Assembly: GCF_000425565.1 (NCBI RefSeq)
Contig: NZ_KE384397.1
Location: 403,746 to 467,745, forward strand
Origin: Tepidiphilus margaritifer DSM 15129
Lineage (GTDB): Bacteria; Pseudomonadota; Gammaproteobacteria; Burkholderiales; Rhodocyclaceae
Direction: 5' to 3'
Length of the DNA stretch: 64,000 bases
Shown here one piece after another: positions 1 to 8,738 of this stretch. Both the position numbers and the translations under genes were made by a program. Within the stretch, counting starts at the first letter, position 1, and each line of letters starts with the position of its first letter. Below the pieces are notes generated by a model. It saw nothing but the letters and a program-made list of their open reading frames with translations, ran no database searches and was not told the origin of the DNA.

Positions 1-47
1 TTGAGTCGCGCCATCAAGCGGATGACTTCGGAATTGGTCTCGATCAT
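1..47 (-). CDS. N-terminus of unknown protein, cut by left window edge
   Basis: An ATG at 45-47 on the minus strand is preceded by a purine-rich AAGGGA site five bases upstream and opens a frame that runs without a stop off the left edge. Only 15 residues are visible (MIETNSEVIRLMARL), too few to name a family. It lies downstream of the porin gene on the same strand, separated by about 90 bases that include a hairpin. Whether it is a real gene cannot be decided from this fragment. Confidence 0.45.
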   Translation of the reverse strand, partial: MIETNSEVIRLMARL

Positions 48-85
48 TTTATTCCCTTCCCGCTCATAACCATTGATCGAATAGG

Positions 86-119
86 CCGGCAGGAATGTCA
101 TTGAAGCCAATCCTGCCGG
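86..119 (-). terminator. Inverted repeat between porin and the next gene, possible terminator
   Basis: A perfect 9-bp inverted repeat (86-94 with 111-119, CCGGCAGGA / TCCTGCCGG, 16-base loop) lies just downstream of the porin stop codon. It lacks a run of T on the porin-coding strand, so it is either a weak terminator or an mRNA 3'-end stabilising hairpin. Confidence 0.35.
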
Positions 120-140
120 TCGATCGGGAGTCATCACGAT

Positions 141-1307
141 TTAGAATGTATGCGACATGCCTACGAAAAAGAGGTCGGTGTCGCCCACTTTGCTCGCATC
201 GGCGTGGCCATTGAACGAAGAGTCGGTTTGTCCCAAATTCAAAGCCTCTTTCCAAGTCAAATTGTCATAGTCGATTTTGGTGTAACCAAGGTAGAGCGTC
301 GTTCGTTTCGAGAGATCTTGGGTGTAAGCAATGGTGAAGGATTTCGGTTTCGCTTCGTGATCGATGAAATCCTGTGCCCGGTCGATCTTTTCTCCGGCAT
401 AGGCGAGACGTATGGTACCCGGACCGATCGGCACGACGACGCCGATTTGCCACAGATTGACGTCCATGCCGTCGATGCCGAGTATGTCCCGTCCCTGCTG
501 ATACGAGCCGGCCAGTGTCGCAATTCCAAAATCATAGGATGCACCGAGGAACCACTCTTTCTGCGTCTTGTCGCCGCCAGCGAAGCCATCGCCAACGTTT
601 TGTTTGCTGTATTTAATACCATGGTATATGGCACCGATCTTCAATGGGCCATTGTCATAACGTAGTGCCAAGCCATATTTGTCGTCATCGGTGTAATCTA
701 CGCGAGTGCCATTCAGATTGCGGCCCGAATCGCTCTCGCGATTTCCCGCGGAGTAAATGGCGTTAACGGTCAGGGTTTGGAAAGTCCCGTTGTAAGTGAT
801 CGAGTTGTTCCAGCGCGCAGGTGAATTTGGGGTGATCGTGAGATTACCGAGCAGCGACAGCCAATCCTGAGGACTGGGGACCATTGCAATGAGAGCATCG
901 TAGGGATCGACGAAATAGCCTGGGGCGTATTGACGACCCAGGGCGACCTGGCCAAAGGATCCCTTGAGGCCGACATAGGCTTGACGGGTGAAGGTTTGGC
1001 TGCCTCCATTGTAATAGTCATCGGCATTTGACATGCCAGAAGATTTTCCTGTGTCGATATTCACTCCTTCTTCGAGCACGAATACGGCTTTCAGGCCATT
1101 GCCCAAATCTTCTTCACCTTGAAATCCAATGCGACTTCCATTGATCCCGCCATCATCGACGCCAGCCGTGTCGTCCCCCATCCATTTGCCGTACTTTACA
1201 TAGGCATCTGCTACGCCATAGAGCTGTATGTTCGACTGGGCCCACCCTGGAGCAGCGATCAATCCGGCAAGGGATACGGCTACGGCCTTTTTCTTTGAAA
1301 TTATCAT
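141..1307 (-). CDS. Outer-membrane porin (Gram-negative OmpC-like family)
   Basis: Predicted trimeric general porin for passive diffusion of small hydrophilic solutes, 388 residues. The start at 1307 has an AAAGGTG ribosome site and yields a classic signal peptide (MIISKKK, hydrophobic core, cleavage near GWA-QS around residue 23). The mature protein begins with the family hallmark NIQLYGVADAYVKYG, shows alternating beta-strand character and repeated aromatic girdle residues, contains the LGRQYAPGYF segment typical of betaproteobacterial porins, and ends in the canonical C-terminal Phe (MSHTF) read by the BAM complex. An upstream in-frame start at 1358 would place 17 charged residues before the signal peptide and is unlikely. 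It is monocistronic and divergent from glnK. Confidence 0.93.
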   Translation of the reverse strand: MIISKKKAVAVSLAGLIAAPGWAQSNIQLYGVADAYVKYGKWMGDDTAGVDDGGINGSRIGFQGEEDLGNGLKAVFVLEEGVNIDTGKSSGMSNADDYYNGGSQTFTRQAYVGLKGSFGQVALGRQYAPGYFVDPYDALIAMVPSPQDWLSLLGNLTITPNSPARWNNSITYNGTFQTLTVNAIYSAGNRESDSGRNLNGTRVDYTDDDKYGLALRYDNGPLKIGAIYHGIKYSKQNVGDGFAGGDKTQKEWFLGASYDFGIATLAGSYQQGRDILGIDGMDVNLWQIGVVVPIGPGTIRLAYAGEKIDRAQDFIDHEAKPKSFTIAYTQDLSKRTTLYLGYTKIDYDNLTWKEALNLGQTDSSFNGHADASKVGDTDLFFVGMSHTF

Positions 1308-1999
<692 letters not shown>

Positions 2000-2022
2000 C
2001 CCGGACGATGAGGAGAATCATC

Positions 2023-3363
2023 ATGATGAAGAAGAAGGGGTTTGGCGGGATCGGCTCCCTAGCGGCTCTGGCGACGGTCTCCCTGCCTTCGTGGGCGCAG
2101 GACGCGGCGAGCGCCGCGGCACCGGTGGTGCATCGCGGCGACGTCGCCTGGATGATGACGGCCACGCTCTTGGTGCTGATGATGATCGTGCCGGGGCTAG
2201 CGCTCTTCTACGGCGGCATGGTACGGGCGAAGAACGTGCTCTCCGTGCTGATGCAGGTGTTGATGGTGACTTCGCTGGTGCTCGTGCTGTGGGCCTGCTA
2301 CGGCTACAGTCTGGCGTTCACCGAAGCTCGGCCCTGGCTCGGATCGTTTGCCAAGGTGTTCCTCAGTGGCGTCACGCCCGACAGCCTCGCCGATACCTTT
2401 ACCGCGGAGGTGAAACTGCCGGAATACGTCTTCATCGCTTTCCAGGGGACGTTCGCCGCCATCACCTGCGCGCTGGTGATCGGGGCCTTTGCCGAGCGGA
2501 TCAGGTTTGCCGCGGTGATGGTCTTCATGGTGCTGTGGTTCACCTTCTCCTACCTGCCGATCGCGCACATGGTCTGGGGGCCGGGCGGCTGGCTGTTGGG
2601 TGCGGGAGCGATCGACTTCGCCGGCGGCACGGTGGTGCACATCAACGCCGGCGTGGCGGGGCTCGTGGGGGCGCTGCTCGTGGGCAAGCGCATCGGCTAT
2701 GGCCGTGAGGCGCTCGCGCCGCACTCCCTGCCGCTCACCATGGTGGGTGCCTCGCTCCTGTGGGTGGGCTGGTTCGGTTTCAACGCCGGTTCCAACCTCG
2801 AGGCGACCTCGGGGGCGGCGCTCGCCTTCCTCAACACGCTCTTTGCCACGGCGGCGGCGGTACTCTCCTGGAGCGCGGCCGAGGCGCTCGTCAAGGGCAA
2901 GCCTTCCCTGCTCGGGGCGGCTTCGGGTGCGGTAGCCGGGCTCGTGGTGATCACCCCGGCCTGCGGCACGGTGGGTCCGATCGGTTCGATCGTGATGGGC
3001 TTGATCGGCGGCGTGGCCGGTCTGTGGGGCGTGAGCGCCCTCAAGCGCTGGCACGGCATCGACGATTCGCTGGATGCCTTCGGCGTGCATGGGGTGTGCG
3101 GCATCGTGGGGGCGCTGCTCACCGCGGTCTTCACTTCGCCGGCCCTGGGCGGCACGGGCAACGGCAAGGCGGATTTCTCCGTGGCGCATCAGCTGTGGGT
3201 GCAGTTCTGGGGCGTGCTCACCACCGTCGTGGTGAGCGCCGTCGTGGCCTTCCTCGCCTACAAGATCGCCGGTGCGCTCACCGGGGGCCTGCGCGTGAGC
3301 GAGGAGGAAGAGCGCGAGGGGCTGGACGTGGCCACCCACGGCGAGACGGCCTATCGCCTGTAA
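2023..3363 (+). CDS. amtB: Ammonium transporter AmtB
   Basis: Inner-membrane ammonium channel, 446 residues, with an N-terminal signal sequence (MMKKKGF...LPSWAQ) followed by about 11 membrane segments. The two pore histidines are visible near residues 182 (YLPIAHMVWGPGGW) and 356 (FGVHGVCGIVGALL), with the GGTVVHINAG signature between them. The cytosolic C-terminal tail that docks GlnK is present. I chose the ATG at 2023 because AGGAG lies seven bases upstream; a GTG at 1996 overlapping the glnK stop is possible but has no signal-peptide logic. Cotranscribed with glnK. Confidence 0.94.
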   Translation: MMKKKGFGGIGSLAALATVSLPSWAQDAASAAAPVVHRGDVAWMMTATLLVLMMIVPGLALFYGGMVRAKNVLSVLMQVLMVTSLVLVLWACYGYSLAFTEARPWLGSFAKVFLSGVTPDSLADTFTAEVKLPEYVFIAFQGTFAAITCALVIGAFAERIRFAAVMVFMVLWFTFSYLPIAHMVWGPGGWLLGAGAIDFAGGTVVHINAGVAGLVGALLVGKRIGYGREALAPHSLPLTMVGASLLWVGWFGFNAGSNLEATSGAALAFLNTLFATAAAVLSWSAAEALVKGKPSLLGAASGAVAGLVVITPACGTVGPIGSIVMGLIGGVAGLWGVSALKRWHGIDDSLDAFGVHGVCGIVGALLTAVFTSPALGGTGNGKADFSVAHQLWVQFWGVLTTVVVSAVVAFLAYKIAGALTGGLRVSEEEEREGLDVATHGETAYRL

Positions 3364-3396
3364 AAGTCTCCTCTCCGACGGCGTTTCCCGTCGTTG

Positions 3397-3427
3397 CCCC
3401 CGGTGATGAACCGGGGGTTTTTCTTGG
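3397..3427 (+). terminator. Rho-independent terminator of glnK-amtB
   Basis: A perfect 8-bp GC-rich stem (CCCCCGGT at 3397-3404 with ACCGGGGG at 3410-3417, 5-base loop) is followed directly by TTTTTCTT. It lies 34 bases after the amtB stop. Confidence 0.93.
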
Positions 3428-3430
3428 GGG

Positions 3431-3517
3431 TTAGTCGTAGATTTTCCTGTCCGGATCAGATACGAAACGCGCGAGCGTGTTGAGCAGCAGCGTCACGGTC
3501 TCCTCGTTCCGGATCAT
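3431..3517 (-). pseudogene. Acyl-CoA dehydrogenase, N-terminal remnant only
   Basis: A 28-codon frame (MIRNEETVTLLLNTLARFV...) starts 11 bases downstream of the stop of the hydratase remnant and resembles the first residues of acyl-CoA dehydrogenases, which commonly begin MIRDEETL-like. The frame then ends, with only 80 bases to the amtB stop, so the rest of the gene is gone. The tandem order hydratase/hydrolase then acyl-CoA dehydrogenase fits a broken ring- or fatty-acid-CoA degradation operon. The assignment rests on a short stretch. Confidence 0.5.
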
Positions 3518-3527
3518 CGACGTGTCC

Positions 3528-3767
3528 TCATTTGACGTATTTGCGGAAATCGGGTTTGCGTTTTTCCTGGAACGCGCGCACGCCCTCGGCCGATTCCGGC
3601 GTCTCGTAGTAGAGGCGCAATGCTTGCATCGCTAGCGCTCCCATGCCGCGGATCATCTCGGTGTCGACGTTGAACGACTTCTTCGCCAGCGCGATCGCGG
3701 TCGGGCTCTTCTCCAGGATCGACCGGCAGGCCAGGTAAGCCGGAAAGTCCTTGTCGGGAATCGATTG
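3528..3767 (-). pseudogene. C-terminal remnant of BadI-like enoyl-CoA hydratase/hydrolase
   Basis: Reading leftward from 3767 gives about 79 residues ending ...YYETPESAEGVRAFQEKRKP followed by DFRKYVK and a stop. The EGV/A-F-EKRKP-F tail and the KSPTAIALAKKSFN helix are characteristic of crotonase-fold 2-ketocyclohexanecarboxyl-CoA hydrolase (BadI) and its relative MenB. There is no start, and the N-terminal two thirds are absent: the coding sequence breaks exactly where the duplicated phoB promoter begins. It is a remnant left by the rearrangement. Confidence 0.72.
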
Positions 3768-3798
3768 TCACGAAAACGTCACCATTCCGCGATATAAT
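3765..3798 (+). promoter_or_regulatory. Pho box and -10 element of truncated phoB copy
   Basis: Two 7-base half sites (TTGTCAC, AACGTCAC-like) four bases apart match the PhoB box layout and occupy 3765-3782. A perfect TATAAT follows at 3793-3798. The promoter seems intact although the gene behind it is broken, so it may still fire under phosphate limitation and run into the 3' end of nrdB in antisense. Confidence 0.65.
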
Positions 3799-3932
3799 GG
3801 CAATATGTTGCTCGCGGGCATGGGGAGGAGTGATGACGGTCAACGTGTTGGTGGTCGAGGACGAGCCGGCGATCCTGGAGTTGATTGCGGTGAATCTGGA
3901 ACAGGCGGGATTGCACGTGCTGCGCGCGGCCG
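3765..3932 (+). repeat. Direct repeat, copy 1 (phoB promoter and 5' end)
   Basis: These 168 bases align without gaps to 10005-10172 at an offset of 6240, with 14 mismatches by eye (about 92% identity). The repeat covers the Pho box, the -10 box, the ribosome site and the first 33 codons of phoB. The four mismatches within the coding part are all third-position synonymous changes (GAG/GAA, ATT/ATC, GGA/GGG, CGC/CGT), so both copies diverged while under selection for protein function. Confidence 0.9.
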
Positions 3933-4051
3933 CCACCCAGACCAAGGTGGCAGCCGTCGTTGGTGATGATAGGCAAGTGTATCGAAAGATGATTTGTGGT
4001 TCGTGCTCCCTTACTCCCACGCTAGCACACCGCCGGTCTGATATTCGGTGA
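3833..4051 (+). pseudogene. Truncated phoB (first 33 codons fused to unrelated sequence)
   Basis: The ATG at 3833 with GGGGAGGAG upstream begins MTVNVLVVEDEPAILELI, identical in protein to intact phoB at 10073 up to codon 33. After 3932 the similarity ends and the frame runs through 39 unrelated codons, overlapping the nrdB 3' end. The phosphoacceptor Asp53, the rest of the receiver and the DNA-binding domain are missing, so it cannot act as a response regulator. Confidence 0.85.
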
Positions 4052-5099
4052 CGCGCGTTTCGAAGAAATTCTTTTCCTTGCGCAGATTCACTTGCTCATC
4101 GAGCCAGGGAAGCACGTTGGGCGCTCCGGGCCAGGGCTCTGGAAGCCCCATCTGTCGTGCCCGGCGATTGGCGATGAAGCGAAACTGGCTGATATGTAGT
4201 TCCGCCGAATAGCCGAGAATCGGTTCGCGTAAAATATAATTAGCATATGTGGACTCCGCTGCCTCACATTCTTGCCACATCGTAGTAACCGCATCGGGAT
4301 CGAGCAAGAGTTTTTCCTCGTCAATCAACTGGCGCAGCAATCGCAAGCCAAAGCCGCAGTGAAGCACTTCGTCACGCATGATGTATTGCAGCTGCTCGGC
4401 AGTGCCCTTCATCAGGCCGCGTCGCTGCAGGGCGAAGATTGGCGAGAATCCATTGTAAAACCAGCAACCCTCGAACACGGCAGCGAAGAAAAGATAGGAC
4501 ATCGCAAATTCATGTAAATTGGCGCGGTTGGTAAGGTCGAAATCCGAGCGGAGGATGCGTTCCAGTCGGCGGTTGGCAATCACGATTTTGGCGTATATTT
4601 CTGGTACGACGCGGTAACGGTTGTAGATTTCCGCTTGGTCGAGATTCAGTGTTTCGATGCAGTGTTGGTAGGTCCAAGTGTGCAGAGCTTCCTCGTATAC
4701 TTGCCGCGCCTGGTATATCTGAAGTTCCGGCGCAGTCATTTTTTCCATCACGGCGAGGCCGATATTGCGCATTGCCAGGATGTCGGAGGTGGTGAGGTAG
4801 GCGAGCACATTTTCGAAGACGTGCCGTTCGGATGGCGTGAGTCTGTGATGGTAGTCATGCACGTCCTGTGCCATGTTGATTTCTAGCGGTGTCCAGTGGT
4901 TGCGGTTGGCCTTGAGGAACCATTCCCATGCCCATGGATATTTGAATGGCGCCAGTTGATTGATATCCGTTGCTCCATTGACGATGCGCTTGTCGCTTGC
5001 GCGTACAGGTGCCGCAGGCCACATTGCCACTGATGGCGATATGGGGGTAGTTGTGGTGGCGGGGGTGATCTCTTCGTCCCAGATCAGACGCTCATTCAT
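4011..5099 (-). CDS. nrdB: Ribonucleotide reductase class Ia, beta subunit
   Basis: Supplies the diferric-tyrosyl radical for reduction of ribonucleotides to deoxyribonucleotides, 362 residues. The metal and radical residues are in order: Glu-x-x-His-x-x-x-Tyr in YEEALHTWTYQHCIETL (equivalents of E. coli Glu115, His118, Tyr122) and the late RDEVLHCGFG pair (Glu238/His241 equivalents). The ATG at 5099 overlaps the nrdA stop as ATGA, so the subunits are translationally coupled. GC content is visibly lower than in the gat/mre genes. The convergent truncated phoB overlaps its last codons. Confidence 0.95.
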   Translation of the reverse strand: MNERLIWDEEITPATTTTPISPSVAMWPAAPVRASDKRIVNGATDINQLAPFKYPWAWEWFLKANRNHWTPLEINMAQDVHDYHHRLTPSERHVFENVLAYLTTSDILAMRNIGLAVMEKMTAPELQIYQARQVYEEALHTWTYQHCIETLNLDQAEIYNRYRVVPEIYAKIVIANRRLERILRSDFDLTNRANLHEFAMSYLFFAAVFEGCWFYNGFSPIFALQRRGLMKGTAEQLQYIMRDEVLHCGFGLRLLRQLIDEEKLLLDPDAVTTMWQECEAAESTYANYILREPILGYSAELHISQFRFIANRRARQMGLPEPWPGAPNVLPWLDEQVNLRKEKNFFETRVTEYQTGGVLAWE

Positions 5100-7828
5100 T
5101 GGCAAGCCTCACAGTCCGGATCGTCAATATGACATGTTTTTGGCATTGTTTCGCTGCGTTCGGTATCGACTGTCTTCTCGACTTGTGAGGCGCCGAGTGT
5201 ACGCAGATAGTAGGTGGTCTTGAGACCACGTTGCCAGGCTAACTTATAGGTTTCATCCAATTTGCGCCCAGACGGTTGGGCGAGGTAGATATTCAGGGAT
5301 TGCGCTTGATCGATCCATTTTTGCCGCCGCGCGGCAGCCTCGACCAGCCATATCGGATCGATTTCGAAAGCCGTAGCGTAAATTCGTTTCAGCGATTCTG
5401 GTACGTGTTCAATCTTGGCCAGCGAACCATCGAAGTACTTGAGATCGGCCACCATCACCTCATCCCATAGATTGAGCGCCTTGAGTTCGCGAGCCAGCAT
5501 CTCGTTGATTACGATGAATTCACCCGAAAGATTCGACTTGACGTAGAGGTTTTGATAAATTGGTTCGATGGAGGCTGAAACGCCAACGATGTTGGAAATG
5601 GTCGCCGTTGGCGCAATGGCAATGCAATTGGAATTGCGCATGCCATGCTGCTGAATACGGGCACGCAGTAACTCCCAATCGAGTGTCGTCGACAAATCGA
5701 GCCCGGTCGGCATTCCACGTTCCTCGGCCAAACGTGCTACGGTATCGAGCGGAAGAATGCCTCGCGACCAGTCGCTTCCTTGGTAAGAGGGATATCTACC
5801 GCGCTCCTCGGCGAGCTCGGAAGAAGCCCAATAAGCGTAATAGCAAACGGCCTCCATCGAGCGATCGGCAAACTCGAGCGCCTCGGCACTTGCATAAGGG
5901 ATATGCAGTCTGGCTAAGCAATCGGCGAATCCCATGATACCCAGCCCTACTGGCCGATGGCGTAGGTTCGCATTTTTTGCTTTTTGGCTTGCGTAATAAT
6001 TGATATCGATGACGTTGTCGAGCATGCGCATGGCTATACGTACCGTGCGCTGCAGTTTGCGGTGATCAAGCCGTAGTTCTCCTTCGATGTTCTCGAGATG
6101 CGAGACGAGATTAACCGAACCAAGATTGCAGACGGCCGTTTCCGTTTCCGAGGTATTCAATGTGATCTCCGTGCATAGATTCGAGCTATGCACCACTCCG
6201 GCGTGACGTTGAGGCGATCGAATGTTGCAGGCATCCTTGAAAGTAAGCCACGGGTGTCCTGTTTCGAACAGCATGGTTAGCATTTTGCGCCATAGCTGTA
6301 CCGCAGAAACTTTCTTGAAAAGTTTGATTTCGCCACGTGCCGCCTTTGTTTCATACTCAATATAAGCTTGCTCGAAATCACGTCCATAGCGTTCGTGCAG
6401 GTCTGGCACATCAGATGGTGAGAACAATGTCCATTCGCCGCCTTCCATGACCCGTTTCATGAACAGATCGGGAATCCAGTGTGCGGTATTCATGTCATGG
6501 CAGCGTCGGCGCTCGTCGCCGGTGTTCTTGCGCAGTTCGATGAATTCCTCGATATCGAGGTGCCAGGTTTCGAGATAAACGCAGACGGCGCCTTTACGCT
6601 TGCCACCCTGATTGACCGCGACTGCGGTGTCATTGACGACTTTGAGGAAAGGAATCACGCCTTGGCTCTTGCCATTCGTGCCCTTGATGTGGCTTCCTAG
6701 CGCGCGCACAGGTGTCCAATCATTTCCCAAGCCCCCTGCATACTTCTGGAGCAAAGCGTTCTCTTTGATTGCCGAGAAGATTCCATCAAGATCATCGCTG
6801 ACTGTAGTAAGATAACACGACGAGAGTTGAGGATGACGTGTGCCGCTATTGAATAGCGTTGGCGTCGAAGACATGAAGTCGAAACTGGAGAGCAGATCAT
6901 AGAACTCTATGGCGCGTACATCCCGTTCGACCTCATTGAGTGCAAGCCCCATCGCTACACGCATGAAGAAGACTTGTGGCGTTTCGATGCGCCGCCCGTC
7001 GATGTGTAGGAAATAACGATCGTAGAGCGTTTGTAGGCCAAGATAGCCGAATTGCAGATCGCGTTCAGGCTTCAATGCAGCGGCAAGACGGGGAAGGTCG
7101 AATTCAGCAAGGCGGACATCGAGCAGCTCGGCCTCGATGCCACGCTTGATGTAATGTGGAAAATAGTCGCTTTGCGAGGAGAATGTGCCGCCGAGTACCT
7201 CGTGCTCGAGGAGCCGCAGATGCAGGCGCGCGGCGACATGGCTATAGGAGGGATCTCGCTCGATCAAGATACGTGCGGCGAGGATCAAAGCATGGTCGAG
7301 TTCTTCTACCGGCATGCCATCGTAGAGATTGCGCCAGGTTTGATCGACGACCAGTGCTGCTGAAACATCAGTTATTCCCTTGCACGCTGCCTCGACGCGA
7401 GTCAGTAACTCGCCACGCTCAAGCGGTCGCCGCGCTCCGCGCTCGAGGATTTCGATGCGAGGCGCGTCGGCTTGTTGCTCTCGAGCTGCGCGCCGCGCCG
7501 CTGCACGTTGCTCTCGATAAAGCACGTAGGCTTTGGCAACGTCATGGCAGCCTTCGCGCATTAGCGCAAGTTCGACTTGATCCTGGATGTCCTCGATATG
7601 CACCACCCCGCCATCGGGCAGGCGCCGCGTGACTGCGCGCAATACGGTCTGTGTCAGGCGGGCAACGATCTCGCGCACACGGTTTGACGCCCCAGCCTCG
7701 CTACCTTCGACAGCGATGAAAGCCTTGGTGATGGCAATAGCGATCTTTTCCGGGTTGAAAGCGACAACTTCGCCGGTGCGTCGAATGACCTGGAATTGAG
7801 CCAATCCCAGGTTGGGCGAACGATCCAT
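5096..7828 (-). CDS. nrdA: Ribonucleotide reductase class Ia, alpha subunit
   Basis: Catalytic subunit, 910 residues. An N-terminal ATP-cone (about residues 10-110, FQVIRRTGEVVAFNPEKI) gives allosteric activity control. Active-site residues are visible: Cys338 (LSSCYLTT) and Cys567 (AVCNLGS) as the redox pair, and Asn550/Cys552/Glu554 (SNLCTEI) as the radical site. The mobile C-terminal CxxC is Cys906/Cys909 (DCEACQ). The start has GAGGAGA upstream. The transcript begins with a cobalamin riboswitch and NrdR-type boxes lie upstream of the promoter, implying repression when B12 or dNTPs are ample. This suggests that a B12-dependent reductase exists elsewhere in the genome. Confidence 0.96.
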   Translation of the reverse strand: MDRSPNLGLAQFQVIRRTGEVVAFNPEKIAIAITKAFIAVEGSEAGASNRVREIVARLTQTVLRAVTRRLPDGGVVHIEDIQDQVELALMREGCHDVAKAYVLYREQRAAARRAAREQQADAPRIEILERGARRPLERGELLTRVEAACKGITDVSAALVVDQTWRNLYDGMPVEELDHALILAARILIERDPSYSHVAARLHLRLLEHEVLGGTFSSQSDYFPHYIKRGIEAELLDVRLAEFDLPRLAAALKPERDLQFGYLGLQTLYDRYFLHIDGRRIETPQVFFMRVAMGLALNEVERDVRAIEFYDLLSSFDFMSSTPTLFNSGTRHPQLSSCYLTTVSDDLDGIFSAIKENALLQKYAGGLGNDWTPVRALGSHIKGTNGKSQGVIPFLKVVNDTAVAVNQGGKRKGAVCVYLETWHLDIEEFIELRKNTGDERRRCHDMNTAHWIPDLFMKRVMEGGEWTLFSPSDVPDLHERYGRDFEQAYIEYETKAARGEIKLFKKVSAVQLWRKMLTMLFETGHPWLTFKDACNIRSPQRHAGVVHSSNLCTEITLNTSETETAVCNLGSVNLVSHLENIEGELRLDHRKLQRTVRIAMRMLDNVIDINYYASQKAKNANLRHRPVGLGIMGFADCLARLHIPYASAEALEFADRSMEAVCYYAYWASSELAEERGRYPSYQGSDWSRGILPLDTVARLAEERGMPTGLDLSTTLDWELLRARIQQHGMRNSNCIAIAPTATISNIVGVSASIEPIYQNLYVKSNLSGEFIVINEMLARELKALNLWDEVMVADLKYFDGSLAKIEHVPESLKRIYATAFEIDPIWLVEAAARRQKWIDQAQSLNIYLAQPSGRKLDETYKLAWQRGLKTTYYLRTLGASQVEKTVDTERSETMPKTCHIDDPDCEACQ

Positions 7829-7843
7829 GGACTATCTCCTCGT

Positions 7844-7879
7844 TTCGAATATCGAATGAAAAGCAAAGCGGGGAGATGC
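7844..7879 (-). promoter_or_regulatory. Leader hairpin and possible anti-ribosome-site pairing before nrdA
   Basis: Between the riboswitch and nrdA the leader holds a perfect small hairpin (TTCGA-TAT-TCGAA, 7844-7856). An ATCTCC element near 7872-7878 can pair with GGAGAT in the nrdA ribosome site at about 7834-7839. This is a plausible translational expression platform for the riboswitch, but the pairing is only six bases. Confidence 0.4.
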
Positions 7880-7981
7880 CGGATCACTGAAGACGATCCA
7901 CGGGAACGCGCAATGAATGAAGTTGGAGGTCGTCATACATTTGCTCGTGTCAGGTCACCCCGCCTGAATGTCGAAAAGCAA

Positions 7982-8160
7982 TCGTCGCGGCAGGTCTCCT
8001 GGCTCTCAGGTCATCGTCCGGCACAGCCTTCCCAGAAAAATCCAGTGGCATGTCGTGCGCCAGACTCGCTGATCACAGTTGCGGGGGCAGCTCCGGAGTT
8101 CCGGCATGTTGTTGGCCGGGCACCGGATTCCCTTTTCATCCCCTTTCGGGGAACCGACGA
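7982..8160 (-). ncRNA. Cobalamin riboswitch (nrdAB leader)
   Basis: Read leftward, the conserved core is present in order: TGAAAAGGGAA with CCGGTGCC, then GCTGCCCCCGCAACTGTGA (the B12 box region), then AGCCAGGAGACCTGCC. P1 can form between TCGTCG (8155-8160) and CGACGA (7982-7987). Cobalamin riboswitches normally switch off B12-independent enzymes when adenosylcobalamin is present, and control of class Ia nrdAB this way is known from other bacteria such as Streptomyces. The 3' end is about 150 bases from the nrdA ATG. Confidence 0.95.
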
Positions 8161-8167
8161 CTCACAC

Positions 8168-8197
8168 AGTCTAAAGGAGCAAGTAGGGGACTGTCAA
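8168..8197 (-). promoter_or_regulatory. Sigma-70 promoter of nrdAB
   Basis: On the minus strand TTGACA (8192-8197) and TAGACT (8168-8173) are separated by 18 bases and lie just upstream of riboswitch P1, so transcription should begin at or near the riboswitch 5' end. Confidence 0.72.
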
Positions 8198-8204
8198 CCC
8201 AATG

Positions 8205-8252
8205 GCACTATATGTAGTGTAATAAACCAATAAAAAATAGCATATTTAGTAT
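8205..8252 (-). promoter_or_regulatory. Tandem NrdR boxes upstream of nrdAB promoter
   Basis: GCACTATATGTAGTGT at 8205-8220 matches the palindromic NrdR box ACACTATATATAGTGT at 14 of 16 positions. A weaker box (ATAGCATATTTAGTAT, 8237-8252) starts 32 bases away, three helical turns, which is the usual spacing for NrdR pairs. NrdR is the ATP/dATP-sensing repressor of ribonucleotide reductase genes. Confidence 0.72.
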
Positions 8253-8288
8253 ATTTGACGATTGGCTGTTTAATTCAAGAGGATGTTT

Positions 8289-8738
8289 TCATGAAATTGT
8301 GATTTTGATGATCACGCGTGGATCGACGGTTTGAAACGAATACGGCAGATTTAGTCTGTTTGCGATGCGCAGGGTTGCAGGGTGACCATGAATGCAGGCA
8401 AAGTTGGCAATGCCCTGGCTAGTGACATTTCGAGCGGCGCATTCAAACAGTGTCCGGGCAATGCCCTGGTATCGCCAATGGGCAGCAACGCTGAGCGATA
8501 GCTCCGCCAGAACACCTTGACTTCGACCAATATGTGCAAGCCCCACCAAATGGCTCGAGTCCTCGATTCCAAGTAGAAGATCACGCTCGAAATCCAGGCG
8601 TGCGACCAAGGCACGAATACCTTCATCACGAATCAGCGAGCCAAAGCGCGCATAGCGGTCCTCGGCGTCCAGTGCGAGCAGGTGGTGCAGTATCACGCCA
8701 CGCGAGGATTCGCCGAGGTGCTTGATTCCTTCAATCAT
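8289..8738 (-). CDS. GNAT-family N-acetyltransferase
   Basis: Predicted acetyl-CoA dependent N-acetyltransferase of unknown substrate, about 149 residues. The LLALDAEDRYARFG stretch near the N-terminus is typical of one proteobacterial GNAT subfamily. Motif A is recognisable as SLSVAAHWRYQGIARTLFEC, where RYQGIA is the pyrophosphate-binding loop. The ATG at 8738 overlaps the thioesterase stop by eight bases; an ATG at 8753 is possible. It forms a two-gene unit with the thioesterase behind the second cobalamin riboswitch. What it acetylates cannot be read from the sequence. Confidence 0.72.
   Translation of the reverse strand: MIEGIKHLGESSRGVILHHLLALDAEDRYARFGSLIRDEGIRALVARLDFERDLLLGIEDSSHLVGLAHIGRSQGVLAELSLSVAAHWRYQGIARTLFECAARNVTSQGIANFACIHGHPATLRIANRLNLPYSFQTVDPRVIIKITIS

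Noticed and set aside
2197-3339. 380-codon minus-strand frame opposite amtB
   Set aside because: Low-complexity shadow rich in His, Arg and Gly; amtB on the plus strand is certain.
3939-3958. GCCACC...GGTGGC inverted repeat after nrdB, as a terminator
   Set aside because: The stem is only six bases and no T run follows in either direction.
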